A stretch of DNA of 64,000 bases, taken from contig NZ_BOMH01000045.1 of NCBI RefSeq assembly GCF_016862095.1, positions 1 through 64,000 on the forward strand, read 5' to 3'. Shown here piece by piece: positions 26,105 through 35,841 of this stretch. The notes beneath the pieces were generated by a model. The model ran no database searches, was not told the origin of the DNA, and was given only the letters and a program-made list of their open reading frames with translations. This stretch comes from Actinoplanes cyaneus. GTDB taxonomy: Bacteria; Actinomycetota; Actinomycetes; Mycobacteriales; Micromonosporaceae. The position numbers and the translations under genes are program-made. Numbering within the stretch: position 1 is the first letter of the stretch; the number at the start of each line of letters is the position of its first letter.

Positions 26105-28834
26105 GTGGACGCATCGCTGTCTGGCGAACTTGTCGGCCGTGAGCAGGAAGAAGCAGAACTGGCGGCGTTCCTGTGCGAGGCTACGCGCACCGGCGGCGCA
26201 CTCATCCTGATCGGCGAGCCGGGTGTCGGTAAAACCGCCCTCGTAGAGGCGGCCCTTTCTCGTTGCAGTGCGACGCGCGTCCTGCGAGCCGGCCCGGGAC
26301 AGCCGCCTGTCGGTGGCCCGTTCTCCGCTCTTGCGGACCTTCTCGACCTGCTGACCGAATTGCCTGACATTCCGGAAGCCGACAGTCGTTTTCTGGCCGG
26401 CGCTCTGCCCGGAACCGGCATGTCGTCACCGCCTGTCGTCCTGATGAAAGCCGCTGCCGCTGCTGTACGAGCAGCAGCGACGACCTTACCGCTGTTGATC
26501 CTCGTCGAGGATGCCGAGCGAATCGACGAGCACAGCGCCCAGGTTCTGGCGTTCGTTGCTCGCCGCCTCCATGGCAGCCGCGCTGCGATGATCATCGCTA
26601 CCCGGCCGGGCGGCGGGACCTTCACCGCCCGGGTCGGAGTGCGGCAGACGTACCTGCGCCCGCTGGATCGTGCCGCGTCCGAGAGCCTGCTCCGGCGCGA
26701 CTTCCCCGAGCTGGCACCCGACGTGGCCGCCCGGGTGGCCGACGACGCCAACGGCCTGCCGCTGGCCCTGCGGGAGCTGCCCGCGGCGATGACGAGCGCT
26801 GAGCGCGACGGCAGCCAACCGCTTGCGCCTACGCTGCCGCTCACCGCGCGTCTGCTGGAGACTTTTCATCGCGTGCCGCGAGATGTGCCCGCTGCCGGAC
26901 GATGGGTGCTGCTGATCGCGGCGTTGGACCGGACCGGCGATGCCGGCGTGTTGCGATCGGCGGCCGGCTTCGATATCGCCGCACTGCTGGCGCAGCTCGA
27001 GGCCGCGGGCGCCATTGTGGAGACCGCGGCCGGGCACGTGCACTTCTCGCATCCCCTGATCCGGTCGGCGGTGGTGGCCCTCGCCGGCCGCGAGCAGCAG
27101 CGGCGGGCCCACCAAGCCCTGGCCGCGGCACTTGAGCATCGGCCCGACCGCCGCGCCTGGCATCTGGCCGAGGCCTCGGCCGCAGCGGGAGAACCCCGCG
27201 CATCACTGATGTTCGAACGTGCGGCCCGCGAGATCCAGCGACGAGGCGACGTTTCCGAAGCTGTGGTCGCACTGATTCGAGCTGCCTTTCTCAGCGACCA
27301 GCCGAGCGAGCGGGCCCGGCTGTTGACCGGGGCCGCCCGGATCGAAGCCGACATCCGTGGTGACCTCACGGCCGCGACGCGTCTGCTCGACCGGGCGCAA
27401 CTAGAAGATCCGCACTCCGGCCACACCCTGCCGGCTGTCACGGCCAAGGCAGTGCTGTTGCTGGGCGAGGCCGGTGGCGTCACCGCTGCTCACCAGCAGC
27501 TCGTCGCGGCACTCGACCGCGGCGGTGACGCGGCCAACGACCGGGCACTGACCGAGGCCGTATGGATGTTGTTCCAGATCTGCTGGTTCAGCGGACGGCC
27601 CGAGCTGTGGGTGCCCCTGCGCGACCTGATCGCCCGGTTCGCCAAACGCCTACCGGCCTACCTACGCCTGATCGGCCCGATCTCAGCGGGCCCGACCGAA
27701 ATGACCAGGGCAGACGTTCAGGACCTGAACACCGCTGTCTCGGGTCTCACCCACGAACTGGATCCGGTGGTGATCGTCCGGACGGCATTCATCGCGGACG
27801 GCGCCGGTCGCGGCTCGGAATGCCAGGCTGCGGTGCGCCGGGTCTACCAAGCCGGTCCCTCCGGAGGCGCCCTGGTATCAGTCATCTTCGCCACCGTCAT
27901 CCTGAGCGACTCCGGCTTCAGCTCTGGTGACTGGGACGAGGCCGAGCGACTCGCCGACGACGGACTTCGGTTGTGCAACGCCCGGGATCACCTGATGTTT
28001 CGATGGCAGTTGTACTACCGAAGGGCACTGCTCGCGGCGCTGCGCGGTGACAGCGAAACAGCTCGTTCGATGGCGGGCGACATGCTCGAGTGGGCCGAAT
28101 CGCGGAAGCTCGCCGCCGTGGAGGGCCGCGCCTGTCACGTTCTGGCGCTCGACGCGCTCGGCAGGCGCGACACCGAAGCCGCCTACAACTACCTGGAGCG
28201 CGTCGTCATGACCGAACGCACCCAGAACGGCGCACAGATGTTCGCCATCGACATCATCGAGGCGTCGGCGGGGCCGGCCCGGCGGGTGGACGTCGACGGC
28301 CGAAGCGGCCCTCTGGCCGCGTTCGCGAAGACCCTGTCCAGCGCGGTGCCGTCGCTGGTGACTACGGGAGCAGCGGCGATGAGCTCTGACGAGGAATCGG
28401 CCCGCGCGCTCTACGAGAATGCTCTGTCCCGGCCGGAAGCAGCGCGGTTCCCGTTCGAACAGGCCCGCGTCCAGCTTGCTTTCGGCTCCTACCTGCGCCG
28501 GCGCCAGATCCTCGTCGAGGCACGAGCGATGCTGAATACCGCCCTGCGCACCTTCCGGCAGCTGCATGCCGCGCCGTGGGTCACCCGAACCATCGAGGAA
28601 CTGCGTGCCTCGGGCGAGCGGGTTCCGGTCAACGCGGCTGAACTTGCCGGCCTGACGCAGCAGCAGATCCAGATTGCCGGGATGGCCGCCAAAGGCATGA
28701 CGAATCGGCAGATCGGGGCGGAGCTCTTCCTGTCCGACCGTACGGTGGGCGGACACCTCGCCGTCGTGTTCCGCAAGCTGAGAGTCACCTCGCGCCTGGG
28801 CTTGCAGGATGTGCTGGGCGTCGGACCGCTGTGA
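26105..28834 (+). CDS. LAL-type LuxR regulator with intact Walker A
   Basis: This LAL regulator of about 909 residues has the P-loop GEPGVGKTALVEA near residue 40, a Walker B-like LLILVEDAERID, a helical repeat region, and the C-terminal helix-turn-helix LTQQQIQIAGMAAKGMTNRQ...DRTVGGHLAVVFRKLRV. I start at GTG 26105 because AGGA lies 7 bases upstream; the frame stays open to a TTG at 26039. It lies head-to-head with the Walker-A-altered LAL and ends 11 bp before the convergent MFS stop. The two LALs share organisation but differ along much of their length, so they are an old pair rather than a recent tandem copy. Confidence 0.87.
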   Translation: MDASLSGELVGREQEEAELAAFLCEATRTGGALILIGEPGVGKTALVEAALSRCSATRVLRAGPGQPPVGGPFSALADLLDLLTELPDIPEADSRFLAGALPGTGMSSPPVVLMKAAAAAVRAAATTLPLLILVEDAERIDEHSAQVLAFVARRLHGSRAAMIIATRPGGGTFTARVGVRQTYLRPLDRAASESLLRRDFPELAPDVAARVADDANGLPLALRELPAAMTSAERDGSQPLAPTLPLTARLLETFHRVPRDVPAAGRWVLLIAALDRTGDAGVLRSAAGFDIAALLAQLEAAGAIVETAAGHVHFSHPLIRSAVVALAGREQQRRAHQALAAALEHRPDRRAWHLAEASAAAGEPRASLMFERAAREIQRRGDVSEAVVALIRAAFLSDQPSERARLLTGAARIEADIRGDLTAATRLLDRAQLEDPHSGHTLPAVTAKAVLLLGEAGGVTAAHQQLVAALDRGGDAANDRALTEAVWMLFQICWFSGRPELWVPLRDLIARFAKRLPAYLRLIGPISAGPTEMTRADVQDLNTAVSGLTHELDPVVIVRTAFIADGAGRGSECQAAVRRVYQAGPSGGALVSVIFATVILSDSGFSSGDWDEAERLADDGLRLCNARDHLMFRWQLYYRRALLAALRGDSETARSMAGDMLEWAESRKLAAVEGRACHVLALDALGRRDTEAAYNYLERVVMTERTQNGAQMFAIDIIEASAGPARRVDVDGRSGPLAAFAKTLSSAVPSLVTTGAAAMSSDEESARALYENALSRPEAARFPFEQARVQLAFGSYLRRRQILVEARAMLNTALRTFRQLHAAPWVTRTIEELRASGERVPVNAAELAGLTQQQIQIAGMAAKGMTNRQIGAELFLSDRTVGGHLAVVFRKLRVTSRLGLQDVLGVGPL

Positions 28835-28845
28835 GCTGTCCGGCC

Positions 28846-30264
28846 TCAGTCCTGGTGCGGCCGGACGGTCAGCTGCGCCCGCTGCTGGTTGTCGCTGCGG
28901 ATGAACGCCAGCGCGAGCGCGGCCGCGCACAGCGCCACCCCGGCACCGATCAGGAACGAGGTGCGGAATCCGTCGACCGGAGCAGCGCGGGTCGCGGCTG
29001 CGGCGGCGAGCACGGCCAGGCCGACGGCGCCGCCGGCCTGCTGCGCGGTCACCAGCAGACCACCGGCGACACCGCGCAGGTCCGAGGGGACTCCGGCGGT
29101 GACGGCCACCGACACTGTGGGCAGCGCCAAGCCCATCCCGGCCGCGGTCAGCAGCAGCCCCGGCAGCACGTCGACCAGGTAACTGCCGTCGGCCGTGATC
29201 CGGCTCAACCGGAGCTGACCGGCGGCGGTGACCGGCAGCGCCAGGACCAGCATCCACCGGGTTCCCAGGCGTGGCAGCAGCCGACGGCTCAGCACGACGG
29301 AGCAGACCATGACCGTCACCGTCGCCGGAACGAGCCCCAGACCGGTTCGCAACGCGCTCAGGTGCAGCACCTGCTGCAGGTACAAGGCGATGAAGTACAC
29401 GTACGCCGCCACCACGGCACCCATCAGCACCATGATCATCAATGATCCGGTACGGGCGTTGTCACGGAGCAGTGCCGGCGGCAGCATCGGTTGGCGCACC
29501 CGCCGCTCGACGGCCACGAAACCGAACATCAACACCGCTGAGGCCCCCACGGCGGCCAGTACCCACGCGGACGCGAACCCGTACCGTTCGCCGCTGCTGG
29601 TCGCGAGCACCAACGCCACGAGCGCGGCGGTGATCAGCGTGGCGCCGGCAACGTCGAGACGGGTGCCGGCGGCGGCGGGGGAGCGGGCCGGCAGCCGGCG
29701 CAGCATCAGCGGCAGCAGTGCCGCGATGATCGGGGGATTCACCAGAAGCACCGACCGCCAGCCGAAGAACTCGACCAGCACGCCGCCGAGCACGATGCCG
29801 GCCGTGGCGCCGCCGGCGACACTGGCCTGGAACACACCCAGTGCCCGGGTCCTCGCCTGCGTCGACGGGTATGCCGCGGTGAGGATCGCCAGGGCGGACG
29901 GGGCCACGAGCGCCGCACCGCAGCCCTGGACGAACCGGGACACCACCAGCATCGCCGGGCTGACAGCCAGACCGCCGGTCAGTGATGCCACCGCGAACAC
30001 CGCCAACCCAATGAGCATGGCCCGCCGGTGCCCGAGCACGTCACCGACGCGACCTGCCAGCAGCAGCAGCGACCCGTACGCCAAGGCATAGCCGGTGACC
30101 ACCCATTGCAGTGACACCGCGGTGAAACCCAGGTCGTGCTGAAGCACCGACAACGCGACGTTGACGATGCTGAAGTCCAGTTGGAGCAGCAGCTGCGCGG
30201 CACAGACCAGGCCGAGGATCCACGCAGAACCGGACGACTGTGCTGGTTGTCGGGTAGCGATCAC
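28846..30264 (-). CDS. DHA2-family MFS multidrug transporter
   Basis: This membrane transporter of about 472 residues is predicted to have 14 helices. Motif C-like and DHA2 features include LDFSIVNVALSVLQHDLG in helix 1, the loop motif GRVGDVLGHRRAMLIG, RFVQGCGAALVAPSALAIL, and FQASVAGGATAGIVLGGVLV. It probably exports drugs or metabolites using the proton gradient. The start is unclear: GTG 30264 and GTG 30288 are both in frame and neither has a strong ribosome binding site. It lies downstream of the SDR gene on the same strand, so it may belong to the AraC-PfpI-SDR group. Confidence 0.87.
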   Translation of the reverse strand: MIATRQPAQSSGSAWILGLVCAAQLLLQLDFSIVNVALSVLQHDLGFTAVSLQWVVTGYALAYGSLLLLAGRVGDVLGHRRAMLIGLAVFAVASLTGGLAVSPAMLVVSRFVQGCGAALVAPSALAILTAAYPSTQARTRALGVFQASVAGGATAGIVLGGVLVEFFGWRSVLLVNPPIIAALLPLMLRRLPARSPAAAGTRLDVAGATLITAALVALVLATSSGERYGFASAWVLAAVGASAVLMFGFVAVERRVRQPMLPPALLRDNARTGSLMIMVLMGAVVAAYVYFIALYLQQVLHLSALRTGLGLVPATVTVMVCSVVLSRRLLPRLGTRWMLVLALPVTAAGQLRLSRITADGSYLVDVLPGLLLTAAGMGLALPTVSVAVTAGVPSDLRGVAGGLLVTAQQAGGAVGLAVLAAAAATRAAPVDGFRTSFLIGAGVALCAAALALAFIRSDNQQRAQLTVRPHQD

Positions 30265-30419
30265 TGGCCCGACGGTAGAGGCGGCCACTGATCCGCGACT
30301 GAACGTGTGCCAGGGCCAGTTCAGCCGTTGCGCCACGGCGCCCACCGACGGTCCAATCGTCCGCCAGAGGCAACCGGCCCGGCCGCGATGATGCCCACTG
30401 CGGCCGGGCACCCTTGCTG

Positions 30420-31382
30420 TTACCTGCCGGCCCGCAGGCCGTCGCCGGCCCGGATCAGCGCGGCGGTGGCGTAGTCCCACAGTCGTTCGGCGGCGTCCGG
30501 GTCGACCGACCACGCGGCGACACCGGTGCGATCCTCGCCCGCCTCGACAACCGGTGCCTGCTGGTTGTCCTCGAAGTATCCACCGCTGACCCCTTCGACC
30601 AGCGGCGACGCGGCGAGCAACACGGACGTCGCAGCGCCCTGCTCCGGGGTCTTGTAGAAGTCCGGGGTCAGCAGGTTGCCGTGCTCGTCCATGGCGCCCA
30701 TGGCCCGCATGGTCGCGTCGTCGACGTGCCGCTGCAGATTGGTGTGAATCCAGCCGGGCATGACCGCGTTGGCGGTGATGCCGTCACCGGCCCACCGGCG
30801 GCTGATCCCGACGGCCAGCAGCACACCGGCGACCTTCGACTGCGCGTACGCCGTCCAGGGGTTGTAGGGGCGGCTGTCGAACTGGGGGTCGTCGAAGTCG
30901 AACGGGGCGCGCTGCTGCACACCGGAGCTGACGACGACCACCCGGGCCCGGCCCGCGGCTTTCAGATCGTCGTGCAGACCGGTGATCAACGCGAAGTGGC
31001 CGAGGTAGTTCGTCGCCAGCTGCAACTCCCAGCCTTCGGCGGTGAGCTGCCGGGTCGGTACGGCCATGATCCCGGCGTTGGCGACCAGGATGTCCAGCGG
31101 GCCGTCCCAGCCGGCCACGAACGCGCGGACCGAGCCCAGGTCGGACAGGTCGATCGCGCGTACGTCGACCCCGGGCAGTTCGTCGAGCAGCGGCCGCGCC
31201 GCGGCGGGGTTACGAGCGGCGATCGTGACGTGAGCACCGGCGCGGGCCAGTGCGCGAACGGCTTCCGCGCCGATACCCGATGCGCCGCCGGTGACGATGG
31301 CGCGCCGGCCGGTCAGGTCGACGCCGTCGAGGACGTCGCTGGCGGTGGCGTCAGCCGAGAACGGGGTGGTGAGGAGGGTCAT
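30420..31382 (-). CDS. Short-chain dehydrogenase/reductase
   Basis: This 320-residue classical-type SDR has the cofactor motif TGGASGIG, NAG at strand 4 (VANAGIM), the catalytic Ser in VVVSSGVQ and YxxxK in YAQSK. It resembles the retinol-dehydrogenase/WW-oxidoreductase-like group that prefers NADP(H). It follows the DJ-1/PfpI gene by 24 bp and is likely cotranscribed with it. GAAGG lies before the ATG. The substrate is unknown. Confidence 0.9.
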   Translation of the reverse strand: MTLLTTPFSADATASDVLDGVDLTGRRAIVTGGASGIGAEAVRALARAGAHVTIAARNPAAARPLLDELPGVDVRAIDLSDLGSVRAFVAGWDGPLDILVANAGIMAVPTRQLTAEGWELQLATNYLGHFALITGLHDDLKAAGRARVVVVSSGVQQRAPFDFDDPQFDSRPYNPWTAYAQSKVAGVLLAVGISRRWAGDGITANAVMPGWIHTNLQRHVDDATMRAMGAMDEHGNLLTPDFYKTPEQGAATSVLLAASPLVEGVSGGYFEDNQQAPVVEAGEDRTGVAAWSVDPDAAERLWDYATAALIRAGDGLRAGR

Positions 31383-31406
31383 GTCGAAGGCCTTCGTTCT
31401 GGTTGG

Positions 31407-31994
31407 TCAGGCGGCGGCGTTCAGGCGCTGCATGATGCGGTGCATTTCGGCGGGCAGGTCGCCGGGCTTGCGCGCGGTGACGATCAGGCCGTCGTCGACG
31501 ACAGCCTCGTTGACCCAGGTGCCGCCGGCTTCGGTCACTTCCGGCTCGACGCCGTACCAGGACGTCATCGTGCGGCCTGCGACAAGGCCGGCGGAGATCA
31601 GCACCTGGGGGCCGTGGCAGACCGACCCGATCAGCTTGCGTTCGCCGGCGATGGCGCGCACGAAGGTCAGAGCCTGCTCGTTGGCCCGCAACTCGATCGG
31701 CGCGTGACCGCCCGGGATGTAGAGCATCAGGTAGTCGTCCGGATCGGCGTCGGCCAACGCCATGGTCGTCTGGATACCGAAGCCGCGGGCGCCGGTCAGG
31801 GCTCCACCGGACGGGGTGATCACGTCGACGTCGTAGCCTTCCTCGACGAACCGGTAGTAGGGGTAGAAGAACTCGACCTCTTCGACCTTGTCGGTGGTGA
31901 GCACGGCGATGCGGCCTCTGCTCGGTGCGCCGGAGGTGACAGCGATGCGGTTGTCGTCGGTCGCGGCGGCGGGACCCGGGACGGTGGTGGTCAC
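31407..31994 (-). CDS. DJ-1/PfpI family protein
   Basis: This 195-residue protein of the class I glutamine-amidotransferase-like superfamily has the nucleophile elbow IGSVCHGPQVL, whose Cys is the catalytic residue in PfpI/YhbO-type enzymes. GGHAPIELR lies at the expected oxyanion region. Members act as deglycases or chaperones in carbonyl stress. AAGGAG sits right against an ATG (32000) and 6 bases before a GTG two codons later, so I choose GTG 31994 as the real start. It lies upstream of the SDR gene and downstream of the AraC gene, all on one strand. Confidence 0.88.
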   Translation of the reverse strand: MTTTVPGPAAATDDNRIAVTSGAPSRGRIAVLTTDKVEEVEFFYPYYRFVEEGYDVDVITPSGGALTGARGFGIQTTMALADADPDDYLMLYIPGGHAPIELRANEQALTFVRAIAGERKLIGSVCHGPQVLISAGLVAGRTMTSWYGVEPEVTEAGGTWVNEAVVDDGLIVTARKPGDLPAEMHRIMQRLNAAA

Positions 31995-32287
31995 GTGCAT
32001 CTCCTTCAGAGTCGGCCCTTGCGGCCTTTCTGACGTACTCAACCGCCGTACCGCTGGACATATTGTCTTCAGGAGTCCGGCACTCTTTACTGATCGTCCA
32101 GCCGGATGGGTGGTCGCCTGGGCCTTCTGCGGCGCGAAGGACAACGGCGGTTGTGGCGGGAACGGCGGCGCGGTGGGGCGTCGGGTGTGACCTCCTGCGC
32201 CCCACCGCGAGCGGCGGCAGCCGCCACCCATGACGACGGATCGGTGGCACCGAAGTTCATCCGGCAGCGCGATCGTCTGCCGCGTCG

Positions 32288-33229
32288 TTACATCGCGGCC
32301 CGGATTACGGTGTGCTGCTTGCGGTACTCGCGGGGCGTCAGCCCGGTCACCCGTTTGAACGCGGTGCTCAGCGCGCTCTCCGACGCGTAGCCGACCCGGC
32401 GCGAGATCGTGTCTAGTGTTTCCGTGGTCCGGCTCAGCCGCTGCGAGGCCAATTGGATACGCCAGCCGGTCAGATAGTCCAGCGGACCGGTTCCGACGAT
32501 CGTCTTGAAGCGGGCGGCCAGCGTCGACCGCGACACCCGGCTGATCTGGGCGAGGCCGGCCACCGTCCAGCCGCGCTCCGGCCGGCCGTGGATGGCTTGC
32601 AGCGCGGGCCCGACGACAGGGTCGACCGAGCCGGCCAGCCACCCCGAGACATCCTGCGGCGACCGCGCCAGATGCAGGCGCAGCACTTCGACGAACAACA
32701 CCATCGCCAGGTGCTTGGCGATGACGCTTGCTCCGATCCGCGGTTGCTGGGCCTCGACGGCGATGTGGTGCAACACCCAGGCGATGTTGTCGGCCTGAGC
32801 AGTGGCCGCCGGTACGTGCATGACCGGCGGCAGATGCGCCAGCAGCAGGGTGCGTGCCCGCTCGTTGAACAACAACCCGCCGCCGATCACCTCGACGTCG
32901 TCGCCGGTCCCCGCCTGCGCCACGCCGTCGGTGGCGGCCGCGAAAATGGTGTGCGCGGATACCGCGGCCAGCGTCAGGTCGCTTGCCATGACGAAGGCCG
33001 CCGGTCGGGTGAGCAGGAACGCGTCGCCCGGCTCCAATCGGATCGGCGCGCCTACGCCGTCAACGCGGATGAGGCAGTTGCCGCGGCGTACCGAGTTGAA
33101 CTTCACCCCGGCCGGCGCCTCGAACCGCACAGCCCAGTCACCGCCGGCGCGCAGGCCCGCCGACACGTAGCTGGAGGCATCCACGAGGGCCAGCACATCT
33201 TCCAGCGGGTCCACAGGGTGCCTCATCAC
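32288..33229 (-). CDS. AraC-family regulator with N-terminal cupin
   Basis: This 313-residue regulator has a cupin_6-type sensor domain (about residues 5-185; CLIRVDGVGAPIRLEPGDAFLL). The C-terminal double helix-turn-helix (about residues 210-305) includes RGWTVAGLAQISRVSRSTLA and VGYASESALSTAFKRVTGLTPREYR. AraC proteins of this type often regulate an adjacent oxidoreductase gene, here most likely the PfpI-SDR pair 290 bp downstream. The signal molecule is unknown. Cytoplasmic. Confidence 0.9.
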   Translation of the reverse strand: MMRHPVDPLEDVLALVDASSYVSAGLRAGGDWAVRFEAPAGVKFNSVRRGNCLIRVDGVGAPIRLEPGDAFLLTRPAAFVMASDLTLAAVSAHTIFAAATDGVAQAGTGDDVEVIGGGLLFNERARTLLLAHLPPVMHVPAATAQADNIAWVLHHIAVEAQQPRIGASVIAKHLAMVLFVEVLRLHLARSPQDVSGWLAGSVDPVVGPALQAIHGRPERGWTVAGLAQISRVSRSTLAARFKTIVGTGPLDYLTGWRIQLASQRLSRTTETLDTISRRVGYASESALSTAFKRVTGLTPREYRKQHTVIRAAM

Positions 33230-33369
33230 TTTCGTTGCCGGGGGTGGACAAGGGTCCGCTAGGGGTGGGGCATGGCGACACCGAGGACGGCGTGATCACC
33301 AAGGTAGCTGGTGGTGCGAACCGCCGGGGCGAGCCGCGCAGCGCGGCCCGCCCGGACAGTGCGGAGCTG

Positions 33370-34338
33370 CTACTGCTCGCTGGTGAGCGCCGCCTTGAGC
33401 GCCGCGACGGCCAGCATGACGGCGTGCTTGGACGCCTCGGTGTCGTGCAGCGAGTTGACCATGACGAAGTCGTGGACGATGCCACCGAACCGGGCGTTGG
33501 TCGCCTTGACGCCGGCCTGGCGCAGCCTGTCCGCGAACTGCTCGCCCTCGTCGCGCAGGACATCGGCTTCGGCGTTGATGATCAGCGTGTCCGGCAGGCC
33601 CGCGAGCTGTTCGAGGCTGGCCCGCAGCGGCGAGACCGTGATCGTGGCCCGGGTCGCCTCGTCGGTCGTGTACTGGTTCCAGAACCACTTCATGGCGTCG
33701 CGGCGCAGCCAGTAGCCCTCGGCGAACTCCTCGTACGACGGAGTGTCGAAGGCGGCGTTGGTCACCGGGTAGAACAGCACCTGCTTGACGAAGGTGACGT
33801 CGCCACGCTCCTTGGCCAGCAGCGACAACGCGATCGCCATGTTCCCGCCGACCGAGTCGCCACTGATCGCGACCCGGCTGCTGTCGAGGCCCTTGCCGGC
33901 GCCGTCGGTGAAGACCCACTTCGCGGAGGCGTAGCTCTGCTCGACCGCGGTCGGGTAACCAGCTTCGGGGGAGTGGTCGTACTCCGGGAAGACCACGGCC
34001 GCGCCGGTACCGACGACCAGGTCACGGACCAGCCGGTCGTGGGTGTGAGCGTCGCCGAAGACCCAGCCGGCGCCGTGGGTGTAGACGATCACCGGCAGCG
34101 GGCCGCTCGCACCGACCGGCTTGACCAGGCGAACCTTGACAGTGCCGGTCGGGCCGCCCACGATCTCGATCCACTCGTCGTCGACCTCGGGCTTGAAGAT
34201 CGGCGCGTCCTGGACGCCGTCGACGACCTTGCGGCCCTCCTCCGGAGACAGCTCGTACAGGTACGGCGGGTTGGCGGTCGCGTCGACGAACGCCTGCGCA
34301 GCCGGCTCGAGTGCGTAATTCTTCGGATTCCCGGACAT
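33370..34338 (-). CDS. Alpha/beta hydrolase of the hormone-sensitive-lipase family
   Basis: This 322-residue serine hydrolase has an oxyanion-hole motif THGAGWVFGD (a variant of HGGG), the nucleophile elbow GDSVGG, the acid Asp in INAEADVLRDEGE and the catalytic His in FGGIVHDF. Esterases of this family act on short acyl esters. I start at ATG 34338 with AAAGGA 7 bases upstream; the longer frame is not gene-like. It is cytoplasmic and lies on the same strand as the AraC group, 140 bp upstream of it. Confidence 0.9.
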   Translation of the reverse strand: MSGNPKNYALEPAAQAFVDATANPPYLYELSPEEGRKVVDGVQDAPIFKPEVDDEWIEIVGGPTGTVKVRLVKPVGASGPLPVIVYTHGAGWVFGDAHTHDRLVRDLVVGTGAAVVFPEYDHSPEAGYPTAVEQSYASAKWVFTDGAGKGLDSSRVAISGDSVGGNMAIALSLLAKERGDVTFVKQVLFYPVTNAAFDTPSYEEFAEGYWLRRDAMKWFWNQYTTDEATRATITVSPLRASLEQLAGLPDTLIINAEADVLRDEGEQFADRLRQAGVKATNARFGGIVHDFVMVNSLHDTEASKHAVMLAVAALKAALTSEQ

Positions 34339-34527
34339 AGGGATTCCTTTCCCCTGCGGCAAGCAGGTGTGGTGTTGTTCTGGCATGTGCCTCGGCCGCC
34401 TCGCCACCCCCGATAAAAGGCGAACAGCGGCGCTGACAGCCATCAGCATCCACGGCGGCGATGAAAAACCACTTAACGCCTACTGACCGTCGGATGCGCA
34501 TCAATAACTGTCACTGACCTCGCGCGC

Positions 34528-35712
34528 CTACCGCGGCTCGCGGGACCGGCACAGCACGGTGTCCGCGACAACCGCCGAGCAGATCATCGCCACCACCGCG
34601 ATCACCCCGGTCGGTGTCAACACGCCCGTTGCGAGCGGCGACACCAGCACCACCGCCGCGGCGGGAAGCACGACAACGGCACGAGTCCCGACTCCCGGCG
34701 CCAGCCGCGTGTGCACCGCCCACAACAGCACCAGGAAGAACGCGACCGGGACGGCGACCGCGGCGCTGATCACCTCATCAGCCGCCGGCAGCCGGTGCCC
34801 GGACCGCAGCACCGCGACCTCCAGCCCGGCGCCGAGCGCGGCAAGCGCGGCGAACACCCCGTAATGCCCGTAACCCCACACGTAAGCCAGATGCCGTCTG
34901 CGTTGCAGCCCCTCACCGGCGGGCTGCAAGTAGTACAACCACCACAGCGCGAACACCAGGACCAGCCCCGACACCGCCACCACCGCCAAGGATCCCTTGT
35001 GTCCTGCCACGTGCAGTGCCGACTCGACCGCGGTGCTGGCAGCCAGGACACTTTCGCCGAGCAGGATGATCGTGAACAGCCCGAACCGCTCGGCGATGTG
35101 ATGCGGATTCCAGCTCGCGCCGCCGGCACGCTCGGCCCACAACGGCACGGCCATGTCCGCCACCGCGAGCGCCACCGCCGACGGCAGCGCGAGCGGCGCC
35201 GGTAACAGCAGCCGCAGCAGCCAGCCGATCTGCGCCAGGCTGAACCCGAGCGCGGAGCGTTGCGAGACGCCCCGGTGCCGCGGATCGCTGACCGCGGCGC
35301 GGATCCATTGTGCGATCAGACCGGCCCGCATGATCAGGTATCCGATGGTGATGCCGCGGAAGTCGCCGTGCTCGAACCCCGCCGGGACGCCGGCGGCCAG
35401 GACCAGGACTCCGGCCATCTGCAACATCGTGAACAGGCGGTACGGCACGTCGTCGGTGTCGTAGCCGGAAGCGAACCAGGTGAAGTTCATCCACGCCCAC
35501 CAGACGGCGAAGAAGACCACCAGGAACGTCCCGAGCGCTGACCAGCCGTGCCCCGCCTCGAGGCTGTGCGCCAGCTGGTCGACGATGTGGCCGGCCGCGA
35601 CCACGAAGGTGAGGTCGAACAGCAGTTCCAGCGGCGTCGACGCCCGGTGCTGCTCGTCTTTCTCCCGGGCGGTCATTCGTGCACGGAGGGTTCGCATGCC
35701 CGGATGATTCAT
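34528..35712 (-). CDS. Low-temperature-requirement A (LtrA)-like membrane protein
   Basis: This protein of about 394 residues is predicted to have 10-12 transmembrane helices. The LtrA signature region STPLELLFDLTFVVAAGHIV lies near the N-terminus, with AERFGLFTIILLGESVLAA in the middle. The name comes from a Listeria cold-growth mutant; the biochemical role is unknown. ATG 35712 and ATG 35733 are both possible starts, and neither has a clear ribosome binding site. It is divergent from the SnoaL-like gene. Confidence 0.87.
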   Translation of the reverse strand: MNHPGMRTLRARMTAREKDEQHRASTPLELLFDLTFVVAAGHIVDQLAHSLEAGHGWSALGTFLVVFFAVWWAWMNFTWFASGYDTDDVPYRLFTMLQMAGVLVLAAGVPAGFEHGDFRGITIGYLIMRAGLIAQWIRAAVSDPRHRGVSQRSALGFSLAQIGWLLRLLLPAPLALPSAVALAVADMAVPLWAERAGGASWNPHHIAERFGLFTIILLGESVLAASTAVESALHVAGHKGSLAVVAVSGLVLVFALWWLYYLQPAGEGLQRRRHLAYVWGYGHYGVFAALAALGAGLEVAVLRSGHRLPAADEVISAAVAVPVAFFLVLLWAVHTRLAPGVGTRAVVVLPAAAVVLVSPLATGVLTPTGVIAVVAMICSAVVADTVLCRSREPR

Positions 35713-35841
35713 GCGCCCAGCATAGGGTCTCATCGCGATTGAGCAGCAACTCGAAAAGCAGTCACTGGCAATTCAGTCGCCAATAAGAGCAATGCTTTAG
35801 AATGCCATTCCTATCTGCCGGATCTGTGTAAAGGAATGCTT

